From NCBI GenBank assembly GCA_050744865.1, contig JBOGHW010000075.1, positions 41,986 to 105,985 of the forward strand: 64,000 nucleotides of DNA. Direction: 5' to 3'. The DNA comes from JAKACA01 sp050744865. Lineage in GTDB: Bacteria > Actinomycetota > Acidimicrobiia > Acidimicrobiales > Bog-793. Positions 51,431 to 59,511 of this stretch are shown here, piece after piece; the first letter of the stretch is position 1, and each line of letters starts with the position of its first letter. Position numbers and translations under genes: made by a program. The notes under the pieces were generated by a model. The model saw only the letters and a list, made by a program, of their open reading frames with translations. It was not told the DNA's origin and did no database searches.

Positions 51431-52909
51431 CTATAGGTTGGCTGGAACGCGCCACTGCAACATCGTGCCCGAGGGTGTACGCCTTCCAAGTTTGAGGTCA
51501 CCGCCTAGCTCCGTTGCTCTGGCAGCCATATTGGTCGTACCTTGGCCCGCGGTCGGTTCATCTGAGATACCGACTCCGTCATCTGAGACGGTGAGCGTGA
51601 CGAAGCCGTCACCGACCGACACCACGACGTCGACGCTGGAAGCCCCAGCATGCCGTCCGACATTACTAAGAGCTTCCCGCAGAACGGCCACGAGCTGGGT
51701 GGTGGTCCGCTCGTCGGCAGTGGTTTCCACCGGGCCTCGAAACGCTACGCGCGGCCCAAATCCGAGGTGGTCCGCGGCGGTGAGGGCTTCCTTGCGCACG
51801 CGCTGCCGAAGGTCGGTGCCGTCCGGGTTCGGTCGGTTGAGGTCGAAGATCGTTTCTCGAATGTCCCTGATGACTTCGTCGATGGAATCGACCGTGTCCC
51901 GGATGCGATCTACTACGGGGCCTTGCGCGAGGCGCTCGGCGGCTTGAAGGCGCATGCCGAGTGCGAACAGGCGCTGGATCACAGTGTCGTGGAGGTCGCG
52001 GGCGATCCGCTCGTGCTCGCTGGTAATGCGGATGTCCTCGACAACTTGGCGGGCGGCGCCGAGCGCCAGGACGATGGCGGCGGCCGACGCGAACACCTCC
52101 GCTGTTGCTACTTCGTTGGCAGTGAACTCCGGCGCCTTCGAGCCTCGAGCAACGACTAGGGCTCCGACTGCACCCTCCTCAGCCATCATCGGCAGATAGA
52201 GCCCCGGGCCCAAGCCGACGGTACGGGCCTTGGCGATGACGGCTGGATCGTCTGACATGTCGGATACTGCAACCGTCGTGCCAGTTGCCATGGCTCGTGC
52301 CGCAAGGCTCCCGACGGTGGGAGTCGTCGCGCCGACCAGGTGGCCCGAGGCGGCGCCGTCAGCTGCGGCCACAAGTATCTCCTGGCCCTCAGCCTGGCTA
52401 ACAGCGACCCACGCAACCACGGCACCCGCGAGGACTCTCGCTCTGGCGGCTGCCAGCGTGAGCAACTCCTGGGTTGGGCCACCGGCCAGGACCGCACGGC
52501 TTATCTCGTTGACGTAGCGGAGGAGGTCCTCGCCACGCCGCCGTTCCGTCGCGTCACGCACAAAGGCGCCGACGTGGAGACGGTCGCCCGCCTGGCTCGG
52601 TACAAGACTGACGTCGACAGGGAACTCCGTGCCGTCTCTGCGAACCCCTCGAAGGTCGAGACCGACGCCCATCAGTCGAACCTGCGGGTGTTGCCCGAAT
52701 GACGCGCGGTAGCTTCGATGCACGTCCCCGAGATGCATGGGGATCAGCACCTCGACCGCTTGGCCGACGATCTCTACAGGCGTGTACCCAAAAAGGATCT
52801 CGACAGCGGCCGTCGCCGACTCGATGACACCGTCCTCGCCGACAACGACGAGGGCATCCGGGGACGCCTCCAGCATCGTCGCCAATAGGCGGCCAGCGTC
52901 CTCGCTCAC
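51431..52909 (-). CDS. PAS-GAF sensor histidine kinase, DevS-like
   Basis: 492 residues: PAS domain (about 8-125: LEASPDALVVVGEDGVIESATAAVEILFGY), one GAF domain (about 145-280), HisKA_3 dimerisation helix with the phospho-accepting His in RIARDLHDTVIQRLFALG (about 307), and a HATPase domain (LREALSNVGRHAGAS, SDDGVGISD). The kinase core matches DevS/DosT. Those sensors have two GAF domains with heme; here a PAS replaces the first, so whether it senses O2, NO or CO by heme is open. No membrane segment. Upstream of and co-directional with devR. Confidence 0.9.
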   Translation of the reverse strand: MSEDAGRLLATMLEASPDALVVVGEDGVIESATAAVEILFGYTPVEIVGQAVEVLIPMHLGDVHRSYRASFGQHPQVRLMGVGLDLRGVRRDGTEFPVDVSLVPSQAGDRLHVGAFVRDATERRRGEDLLRYVNEISRAVLAGGPTQELLTLAAARARVLAGAVVAWVAVSQAEGQEILVAAADGAASGHLVGATTPTVGSLAARAMATGTTVAVSDMSDDPAVIAKARTVGLGPGLYLPMMAEEGAVGALVVARGSKAPEFTANEVATAEVFASAAAIVLALGAARQVVEDIRITSEHERIARDLHDTVIQRLFALGMRLQAAERLAQGPVVDRIRDTVDSIDEVIRDIRETIFDLNRPNPDGTDLRQRVRKEALTAADHLGFGPRVAFRGPVETTADERTTTQLVAVLREALSNVGRHAGASSVDVVVSVGDGFVTLTVSDDGVGISDEPTAGQGTTNMAARATELGGDLKLGRRTPSGTMLQWRVPANL

Positions 52910-53129
52910 AGGCGTATCAGCTTAGGTCTTACCCACGCGACAGCTTCGCCGGGAAGGATGATGCAGCACCGAGTAGCTGGCGCCCGATGCTACGATGCAG
53001 GCGAGCCGTGCACTCGTTAGGCACTCGCCCGGACATCGTGGTACTTCGAGTGACTGCATTCGTGGCTTACGACCAGATCCGTCGGTCCGGTCGGAGCTTC
53101 CGTTCGATCGCTAGCTGCCGTTCGAGCCT

Positions 53130-53291
53130 GTGAGCGAGTCCGTTGACGCCATCGATGCGGCGACGTTGCGCGCCACCGTCGTGCCCGCCCTCCGCAAGCT
53201 GTCACGGCGACAGCGGGAGGTGATCGTCCTCACCCACATCGGCGGTCTCACCATGGGACAACCAGCCGAGGAGGCACTCCGTCCGGACGAA
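53130..53291 (+). pseudogene. remnant of an ECF sigma factor (region 4)
   Basis: The frame from GTG 53130 reads TLRATVVPALRKLSRRQREVIVLTHIGGLTMGQPAEEAL. This matches sigma-70 region 4 up to the recognition helix, where the expected GxxxxTVKxxLHRA is replaced by unrelated sequence. Region 2 is absent upstream. Thus only a fragment survives. The 220 bp before it (52910-53129) hold no gene I can support. Confidence 0.55.
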
Positions 53292-53310
53292 GACCCTGAG
53301 CACGCCGGGC

Positions 53311-54222
53311 GTGCAGCACAAAGCAACTCCCACGACCGAGACGCGCCTGACCCCTCGCGGCTGGATCCCCGTCGACTACGGGCTCGCCCAGGTGTCCGTC
53401 CCGGCAAGCTGGACATTCTCGACGGACCCCTGCCCAGGGCGGCGGACCGTTGATCTCGTGCTGGAAGAGGCGAAGTGCCTTGTCCCCAGCCAGTCGGACC
53501 GAAGCGGCCCGGCTGCGATCTTGGCTTCGGCCCCGACAGGCGGGAAACCGCTTCGCTCGATCGAGGTGAACGGAATCGCCGTTCAGGTCTGGCATGTCTC
53601 CAGCAGTTACAGCGACTATGTCCTTCCAAAGCTCGACTTCTCTCTGAGTCTCACCGGTGCAGCCGCCCAGCCGGTCCTCCAGACCCTCACGTACTCACCT
53701 CGAGCGGCCGTTCTCGCCGGCGGTCCGCCACCCAAGGTTCCATCCGCTTGGGTACCGGTAAGCGTGGCCCGAGTCTCCTTCAAGGTCCCGCCTTCGTGGC
53801 TTGACGCCGGCAAGCCGTACACGTCCGACGAGTGGGGCTGGCTCTGTGAAAGATGGGGAACGAGCCTCCCCACACCGTCGGGGCGATTGGTGCGCGACAC
53901 GGACCGGTTTGCCGGTGACTCCGCCGGCTGCGCTGCTCCACCTCCCTATACCACCAAACCGCCAGTCACCGGCCTCATTGTCGACCTGGCGCCCAGTGGC
54001 TACTGGCCTGGCGGCGGCGGATCCCTCGGTCAGTGCCTCCATGTCACGGGATTGAAGGCGTGCACTGTCGCGGGGGCGGACGCCTTGAGGGCCGTGGACA
54101 TCCTGTTCGTGCGGATCACCGTGCCTGGTCGTTCCGCCCCATTGCTCATCGAGCTCGGACTGGCGGGCAGCGGGCTCACCGCTCGGACGGTGCTGTACTC
54201 CTTGGCTAGGGCGAGCGGCTAA
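53311..54222 (+). CDS. hypothetical protein, duplicated beta-rich domain
   Basis: 303 residues. Two similar halves each start with a Trp/Pro-Ser-Trp element (GWIPVDYGLAQVSVPASWTF and AWVPVSVARVSFKVPPSW) and contain paired Cys (CPG...CLV; LCERWG...AGCAAP). The end carries VRITVPGRSAPLLIELGLAGSG. No signal peptide is seen from this start, so either the start is wrong or its N-terminus was lost where the sigma-factor remnant ends. A fused ORF joining a lost sigma or anti-sigma partner to an outer domain is possible. Function unknown. Confidence 0.68.
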   Translation: MQHKATPTTETRLTPRGWIPVDYGLAQVSVPASWTFSTDPCPGRRTVDLVLEEAKCLVPSQSDRSGPAAILASAPTGGKPLRSIEVNGIAVQVWHVSSSYSDYVLPKLDFSLSLTGAAAQPVLQTLTYSPRAAVLAGGPPPKVPSAWVPVSVARVSFKVPPSWLDAGKPYTSDEWGWLCERWGTSLPTPSGRLVRDTDRFAGDSAGCAAPPPYTTKPPVTGLIVDLAPSGYWPGGGGSLGQCLHVTGLKACTVAGADALRAVDILFVRITVPGRSAPLLIELGLAGSGLTARTVLYSLARASG

Positions 54223-54264
54223 GGCGGGCGGCGCTGCTCGCTTTGGGATAGAACCCTATGTGGC

Positions 54265-55110
54265 ATGACGAGTATTCCGCCCGCCGAACCGCACGACACC
54301 GCAGCCTCGCGCTGGAAGCGCCAACTGGAGACCTGGGCGATCCCGCAGGAGATCCTCGACCGAGCGCCGGAGTCTCCCTGGGGGTACTCCACGTCGCTGT
54401 TTGCCAAGGCAGCCACGGCGGCCCTCGAGCAGGCTGCTCCGACACCGTCCCGGCAGCGCGCCCTCGAAGCTCTCCCGGACCGAGGGGTGGTCTTGGATGT
54501 GGGGGCAGGCGGAGGCGCAGCCGGCCTTCCCCTGGCGCCCCCCGCCGGTCTTGTCGTGGCGGTCGACGAGAGCCGTACGATGCTGGCTGCTTTCGCAAAC
54601 GCAGCAACGGAAAGGCAAATCGAGTTCGAGCTGAGCGAAGGGCGCTGGCCCGAGGTGGCGCCGCGCGCTCCGGCGGCCGACGTGGTCGTTTGCCATCACG
54701 TCGCCTACAACGTGCCGGACTTGGCAGCGTTTGTCCAGGCACTCGCCGGGCACGCTCGACGCCGCGTCGTTGTCGAGCTAACCGACACACATCCTTTGAG
54801 CAACCTCTCGCCACTCTGGCTCTCGATACACGGCATCGTCCGCCCGACGGCACCAACAGCAGACGACGCCCGCCAGGTCGCCGAGGGGGCGGGCTATGAC
54901 GTTCGGATGCAACACTTCGGTCGCCCCTCCGGTTGGAGCCACGACCGGTTGCAGGAGCGAGTCGCCCAGGCGCGTAAGCACCTTTGTGTCGGACCGGAGC
55001 ACGACGCCGAGATCGCCGACTTCTTCGAGAAGGGCGATGTCCCGGAGGCAGGTACGCTCGTCACGCTTTGGTGGGACGTGGAGAGTGATCCGTTCCGTTC
55101 CGAAGGGTGA
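54265..55110 (+). CDS. class I SAM-dependent methyltransferase
   Basis: 281 residues. The SAM-binding motif I is VVLDVGAGGGAAGLPLAP (about residue 75), motif II VVAVDESRTML, then ADVVVCHHVAYNVPDL and RRVVVELTDTHPLSNL. The N-terminal 60 residues form a helical lid. Such stand-alone methyltransferases act on small molecules; the substrate is not inferable. ATG 54265 gives good agreement with the family start. Confidence 0.85.
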   Translation: MTSIPPAEPHDTAASRWKRQLETWAIPQEILDRAPESPWGYSTSLFAKAATAALEQAAPTPSRQRALEALPDRGVVLDVGAGGGAAGLPLAPPAGLVVAVDESRTMLAAFANAATERQIEFELSEGRWPEVAPRAPAADVVVCHHVAYNVPDLAAFVQALAGHARRRVVVELTDTHPLSNLSPLWLSIHGIVRPTAPTADDARQVAEGAGYDVRMQHFGRPSGWSHDRLQERVAQARKHLCVGPEHDAEIADFFEKGDVPEAGTLVTLWWDVESDPFRSEG

Positions 55111-55143
55111 GCGCGACCGTCCACGAGCTTGCGGGCGCGCGGA

Positions 55144-55482
55144 CTACACGTCGGCCGCCCAGAGGACGCGAACCTTCCCTTGGTGAACAGAAACGATGGC
55201 CGGTGCTCCCGGCCCATCTTGGTCCGCGTAGATCGTGTCGTCAGGGCCGGCGACGACACCGTCCGGGTAGAAGACGCCGACATTTGTCAGCGCGCTGGGG
55301 AGGCGTGTCGTCTGATGGCCTGTCGGCGTCAGGGAGACAATCCCGTCGGTCGTCGTCTCGTCGACTACATCACCCCCTGCGGCGCAGAGCAAGATCATGA
55401 GCGTCCTCCGGGTTGCCCGTATATACGAAGGCAAGCGCGATGATCGCGGCCTCGTTCGACCGAACGAATGCCTCGAAGTCAC
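55144..55482 (-). pseudogene. fragment of a propeller-type (NHL/SMP-30-like) protein
   Basis: Up to 112 codons whose conserved portion reads ILLCAAGGDVVDETTTDGIV, then RLPSALTNVGVFYPDGVVAGPDDTIYADQD. These look like the last two blades of an NHL or SMP-30-type propeller. The upstream codons are unconserved and no signal or earlier blades exist in any frame before the next gene. Therefore I read it as a truncated relic rather than a small gene. Confidence 0.45.
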
Positions 55483-55499
55483 TCAGCTCCTCCTCTAGG

Positions 55500-56019
55500 G
55501 GCAACTCGGCCCCTGTATCAAAACCATCCTCCTATTCAACGCTCAGCGCCGGTCGGTCGCTGCACTGATCCGTATGGAAAGCTGGAGAGCCGCGGTCAAG
55601 GTGACTGCGCCGGGTCCAGTGGCAGCACAGGTGGTCGCTCTCGGAAGAGCCGCTGTCGTTCTCAACGCCGAGGTATGGGCGGGACGTCGCCGTTTCGCCG
55701 TCTCGCTCTCACCGGAAGGGCGGCGCGTCGAGTCTCGGTAGACACTGCATCTCGGCCGAGAGCGACTGCGCCGCCCTGAGGAAGCCGGGTCGCTGATCCG
55801 CCGCAAGCTTCGGGGGCGTCAAGAGCGGTGCTGGTGGAAGAGCCGCTGCCCTCCACAACGCCCACAACGCCCACATCCGGACCGAGGAGCCTTTGGTCGC
55901 CGCAGAGATTGAGGGGTTGGCCCCAGGCCGGGCGCTGACGCTGCGTGCGGAACCGGACGTCAGGGCCCCGCTACATGCCATCTATCCAAGTACACGCTCT
56001 TTGGCCCAAGCGCTTCCAA
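55500..56019. other. 520 bp without a supported gene
   Basis: Several frames are open, but none has convincing codon bias, ribosome site or recognisable protein. A weak candidate is ATG 55574 (MESWRAAVKV, about 55 codons on the plus strand). The stretch looks like decayed coding DNA between two fragmentary regions. Confidence 0.4.
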
Positions 56020-56499
56020 CTACTCGTTGACGATGAAGGAGGCGCTGGTCCTACGTCTCAGAACGAACCCGGTGGCAGCACCGTCGCTTGGCACTAACTC
56101 GTCGGGGACGTTCTGCTCCGTCACAGCTCCAGTCACGCGAAGTGATCCGATGCTGCCAGTGAATAGAGAGGGCTCTCGACCCCCAGGGATTGTGAGCCGC
56201 ATGGAGATGGCGTTCCTTCCGAGAACACCCGACAACTCAAATGTGGGGGAGAATGCGAGGCGCAGTCCGCCTTGCGGATCGCGCGGATCGACAAGACGGA
56301 CGAAGAGGTCGAAAGGCTTGTCACCGAGGTGACCCTTCAGCTGTGCGCCACCTAACCTGGACATCAGCTCGGCATCTACGGCCAAGCCAGCCACAGCTCC
56401 CGAAAATCGCTGAGATCGTCCCTTTGATGGTGCCCACCTGATAGTTGCATCGCCGGCGCCAATCGGCAATTCTCCTACACCCGAATCGGGAGGTGTCAC
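56020..56499 (-). CDS. hypothetical beta-rich protein
   Basis: 159 residues, soluble, with alternating strands (FDLFVRLVDPRDPQGGLRLAFSPTFELSGVLGRNAISMRLTIPGG, TGSIGSLRVTGAVTE). Not recognised. The pattern of short Gly-bounded strands resembles a beta-sandwich or barrel. Codon use is somewhat less G/C-biased than in neighbouring core genes. The start is not secured by a ribosome site. Confidence 0.5.
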   Translation of the reverse strand: MTPPDSGVGELPIGAGDATIRWAPSKGRSQRFSGAVAGLAVDAELMSRLGGAQLKGHLGDKPFDLFVRLVDPRDPQGGLRLAFSPTFELSGVLGRNAISMRLTIPGGREPSLFTGSIGSLRVTGAVTEQNVPDELVPSDGAATGFVLRRRTSASFIVNE

Positions 56500-56539
56500 C
56501 GTGACTGCACTTTAACTGACTGAGCCGGACTCGACGTAA

Positions 56540-56979
56540 TCACCGGGTTACGTCACCGTGTGGCGACTTCTTCAAGTGGCGCGGCGTATGCGACGGATCT
56601 GGTGCAAAACGGTCGCTGATCCACGTCAGAGTGAAGACCAAAATAACGACCACGAAGACCGCTAACGCCACTAGCACTAGCAAGCCAGAAGAGTGGCCAG
56701 CACACGCGGCCAGCTCCAGCCGCTACCTGTCCGTATTCGCCCGATGGCTATGAGCAGGTTTGTGATCGAAATCATCAGAGGGCCAATACGTCCGACACGT
56801 CCGAGACCGGAACTCCGGCGCCGCGACCACGACACGGCATCAGATTCGGCCGACGATCCATCGCCAAACCTCACCAGAACAAGGTTAGGCCGCAGCAGGC
56901 CGCCGCGCCGCGGCGGCGGGAGGGCGGGGACGACGTGACCCGACGAGCCCGGCCGCACTGTACGCCGAGGACGCTCCAT
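56540..56979 (-). pseudogene. possible small membrane protein broken by a frameshift
   Basis: From ATG 56979 the frame reads MERPRRTVRPGSSG and later IGPLMISITNLLIAIGRIRT (one helix), ending at TAG 56677. From 56683 a second frame continues LLVLVALAVFVVVILVFTLTW, a clear membrane helix, to TGA 56540. Together they would form a two-helix protein if one shift occurs near 56685. Alternatively the second frame is an independent 47-codon membrane peptide from TTG 56683. Confidence 0.3.
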
Positions 56980-56990
56980 AGTGACCAACC

Positions 56991-57332
56991 TCAGGCGCCA
57001 TATACGTACCGTTCGACAGGAACGTCGCCTCCGCGCAGAATCCGCTCCAAGTCGTAGGAGCGGACGCCGGTGAAGCGCTCTTTGAGTACGTCGAGAATGT
57101 CGCCGGCCGGTGCAGCTCCGAGCAGTTCCAACAGTCGCGGCACGTGTTCTGCGGCCACCGTTGTGAACCATTCGTATTCCCCATCGCTGCTCACCGGCGC
57201 GGTAGCCGGTCCCAGATCCTGGCCGTCGATGTGCAAGGAACCGTCCCCTGAGACGTAAGCCCAGAGGCGACGGGAGTCCCGCCCTTCGCGCTCGTGGCGC
57301 AGAGTTACGGTTCGAACAGGTGGCTCCGTCAC
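56991..57332 (-). CDS. conserved hypothetical protein
   Basis: 113 residues: VRTVTLRHEREGRDSRRLWAYVSGDGSLHIDGQDLGP, then EYEWFTTVAAEHVPRLLELLGA and RSYDLERIL. The pattern of a beta-hairpin half with HIDGQDLG followed by helices resembles small actinobacterial proteins I know only as hypotheticals. No membrane segment. It lies 98 bp beyond the HD-domain gene on the same strand. Confidence 0.68.
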   Translation of the reverse strand: MTEPPVRTVTLRHEREGRDSRRLWAYVSGDGSLHIDGQDLGPATAPVSSDGEYEWFTTVAAEHVPRLLELLGAAPAGDILDVLKERFTGVRSYDLERILRGGDVPVERYVYGA

Positions 57333-57430
57333 CTGGCGATTCTAGCCGCCCGAGAAACGCCTGGTCACACGCATAGCTGGCTTGCCGATGCTCCACGATG
57401 GCTTGGATCGGACGCCTCGCTATGGCGAAA

Positions 57431-58036
57431 TCAGTCGACGACAATAACCCCGGGTTCGTGCTGGTTTACGAGTTCCTCAAGGGCGGAGACCGCCAGCCGC
57501 AGCTCCACGAGCAAGGCGTGCCCCGGAAGCCGGCGGTCGAACGCCGTTACCAAGGCGCCGTAGTACCAGAGCTGACCTTTGGCTCCACCGGCCTGAGGAC
57601 TGAATCTGGCCCACAGAGCTTTGTCTTCCTGGCGGTAGTCAGACAGGATGCTCCGAGCGTTGTGGACCTTGTCGGCGAGTGAGACCAACAATGCGGCATC
57701 GCTCGCGTCAGCCAGATGAGCAACATAGCTCGCCTTCCTGTCGCGCCAGGGTGGCTTTGGTCGTTCCTCGGTATCGCTGCACTCGTGCACGATCCTGCTC
57801 ACGACCTCGCCGCAACGTTGCGTGATCTCGTTCACTGTGACGTTCGTGTCCTCGACAGCATCGTGGAGAAGTGCGGCGATGGCTTGATCCTCGTCACCGC
57901 CCGCCTCTAGCACGAGCGAGCTCACAGCGAGCAGGTGAGAGATGTAGGGGACGGCCGTCCCCTTCCGGAGCTGGTCGCCATGAATCTCGTTGGCCCATGC
58001 CACGGCGTCTGTGAATCTGGAAGTCAAGACCGGCAT
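57431..58036 (-). CDS. HD-domain protein, small alarmone hydrolase-like
   Basis: 201 residues matching the (p)ppGpp hydrolase domain of RelA/SpoT and stand-alone SAH/MESH1 enzymes. Motifs: AVAWANEIHGDQLRKGTAVPYISHLLAVSSLV, the HD with EDT in ALLHDAVEDT (about 57), and LVSLADKVHNARSIL, where the ND-like position reads ADK. No synthetase domain follows. It would remove the 3' pyrophosphate of ppGpp, assuming family activity is kept. The metal ligands H..HD..D appear complete. Confidence 0.82.
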   Translation of the reverse strand: MPVLTSRFTDAVAWANEIHGDQLRKGTAVPYISHLLAVSSLVLEAGGDEDQAIAALLHDAVEDTNVTVNEITQRCGEVVSRIVHECSDTEERPKPPWRDRKASYVAHLADASDAALLVSLADKVHNARSILSDYRQEDKALWARFSPQAGGAKGQLWYYGALVTAFDRRLPGHALLVELRLAVSALEELVNQHEPGVIVVD

Positions 58037-58430
58037 TGCAGTAACCCCCTAAGAGCGATCGCCGAATGTTCCGCGTTGGCGCTGCGAGCCAGCCATCAGA
58101 TCCAGAACCGTCGCCAGACCGTGCATCGATATCGCTCATCTTGAGCTTGGCGGCGCCTGTGCCATCTGATGCCGAGGCGCTCTCGTCGAGCAAAGCGGCC
58201 AGGATGCCTCCCTGGTTGTCTCTTACTGCCTTGCTGGCATCTGTCATCTCAGCTTCTCCGACTCGTCCCGGCGATCCCCTGTCGACGCCGGTCCAAAACC
58301 GACCCCCTTGGCACCGGTCTAAAGCGGACCCCCTGGCCGGGTCCGCGACCACGCTAGGTGGTCCTCGGTCGAGTGTCACCTCCTGGCTGGCCGGCCGGCC
58401 GGGCTGGCTGGTCTGCTCTGGCTGGCTGGC
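58037..58430. other. about 390 bp of accessory DNA with low-complexity end
   Basis: A minus-strand frame starting ATG 58247 (MTDASKAVRDNQGGILAALL) has some coding character but no recognisable domain and merges with the HD gene region. The right end (58381-58430) is a GGCT/GGCC-rich simple sequence. I see no firm gene. Confidence 0.35.
58288..58338. repeat. two degenerate 25-bp direct repeats, IS-end-like
   Basis: CCGGTCCAAAACCGACCCCC (58288) and CCGGTCTAAAGCGGACCCCC (58314) are tandem, followed by TTGGCA and TGGCC. Tandem imperfect repeats with GACCCCC are characteristic of the multi-repeat termini of IS21-family elements. No istA or istB is nearby, so this would be an orphan end. Family assignment is tentative. 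Confidence 0.35.
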
Positions 58431-58480
58431 TGGCACCCCCAACGGGATTCGAACCCGTGCTACCACCTTGAAAGTATGGT
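58431..58480 (-). pseudogene. 3' fragment of a tRNA-Glu gene (candidate att site)
   Basis: On the minus strand, anticodon loop CTTTCAA (anticodon TTC), variable region, T-arm ACGGGTTCGAATCCCGT, acceptor 3' strand TGGGGGT, discriminator G and CCA are all present. The 5' half is absent: nothing upstream pairs with TGGGGGT, and the anticodon stem has a mismatch. A tRNA 3' end with CCA alone is what integration of a mobile element leaves at one boundary. No intact tRNA-Glu is in the window. Confidence 0.65.
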
Positions 58481-58786
58481 CGGACCCCTCGGCAGCAGAC
58501 GGCTAAATTCGGTCTGAGCAGGTCAGCGTGGGTGCCGCTGTTGGCCCAGTGGTTCCAGTCGGACCGAATTGGCCGGAGCATTTGGTCCGAATTTGGTCCG
58601 CGGATCCATTGCTCGTCGATCGCAAACACAACGAGCGGCGGGACACATCCTCTGGGGCAAACGCCCTCTTGCTCAACTCACAGTCGCGGGGATTCGGCCG
58701 CGCCTACGTTGGCCCGTCGGAGAGCGGTCACGGGTGTCGGGAGAACTCGGCCTGCAGAGGTCTCCGTCTGTGGAAGGATCTCCCGC

Positions 58787-59404
58787 GTGGAGCCTGCTGG
58801 TATCTGCAGGAACGGACATCCCCTGCCCCTGGAGGCGTTCTACTGCCCGGAGTGTGGCACGGCGGTCGTACTCCGTTGCCAGAACCATCACGTCCTACCT
58901 GCAGGCGCCACCTTCTGTCCCGAGTGCGGTGAGGACGTGACCGCCAGCGTCGCAAACGACACCCGTCCCGGGTATGTCGCGAGACTTCGTCCCCGCCGGC
59001 GAAGCATCATCGTTGGAGCTGCGACTCTCGGTCTGGTGTTGGCGGTGGTGCTCCCCCTGACGCTGCTCACGGGCAAGTCCGAGCGATCAGCCGCGCCTCC
59101 TCCTCCGACGACAGCCGCCCTGACTCGTGCACAGAGTTGTGACGCTCTCCTGGAAGCCTGGGTCTCGTACGTGAGCGAGCGTCTTGCAAGCAACGACGGT
59201 GACGTCGCTCTTACGGTCTACACGGAGTTCGGCGAGCGGAGTGGCTTGTCGCAGTGGTTGGTTACCACTAGTGCCTCCTACTTTCAGGCATCAGTCCAGG
59301 ACGGCGTCACCGCTGCCGCCAAGACCACGCGAGGCGCCATCGAACGGAAGTGCGCCGTGCTTACCTCGACGGGCTTTCGTTCAGTCAACTACCGAAGCCC
59401 GTGA
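58787..59404 (+). CDS. zinc-ribbon membrane protein
   Basis: 205 residues from GTG 58787, with GGAAGGA upstream. Two ribbons (CRNGHPLPLEAFYCPECG; CQNHHVLPAGATFCPECG) use CxxxH or CxxxxH on one side and CPECG on the other. One membrane helix follows (SIIVGAATLGLVLAVVLPLTLL), then an outside domain of about 110 residues. Same architecture as the proteins at 18502 and 21903 but with a different outer domain. Function unknown. Confidence 0.72.
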   Translation: MEPAGICRNGHPLPLEAFYCPECGTAVVLRCQNHHVLPAGATFCPECGEDVTASVANDTRPGYVARLRPRRRSIIVGAATLGLVLAVVLPLTLLTGKSERSAAPPPPTTAALTRAQSCDALLEAWVSYVSERLASNDGDVALTVYTEFGERSGLSQWLVTTSASYFQASVQDGVTAAAKTTRGAIERKCAVLTSTGFRSVNYRSP

Positions 59405-59511
59405 GATGAGAACTTCCCAGAGGCCGATAGCCCGACCTGAAGCCGTCGTGTTGAGGCACCAGGTGGACCAACTCACATGGCCGTGCGGTCCCGCTCGCCG
59501 AGGCCGTTGAC

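Noticed and set aside
58381..58430. GGCT/GGCC-rich tract as a regulatory or recombination site
   Set aside because: Simple sequence with no dyad; no evidence for function beyond slippage-prone DNA.
58431..58510. complete tRNA-Glu gene on the minus strand
   Set aside because: The 3' half is perfect, but no 5' acceptor strand ACCCCCA or D-arm lies at the right distance, so only a fragment is supported.
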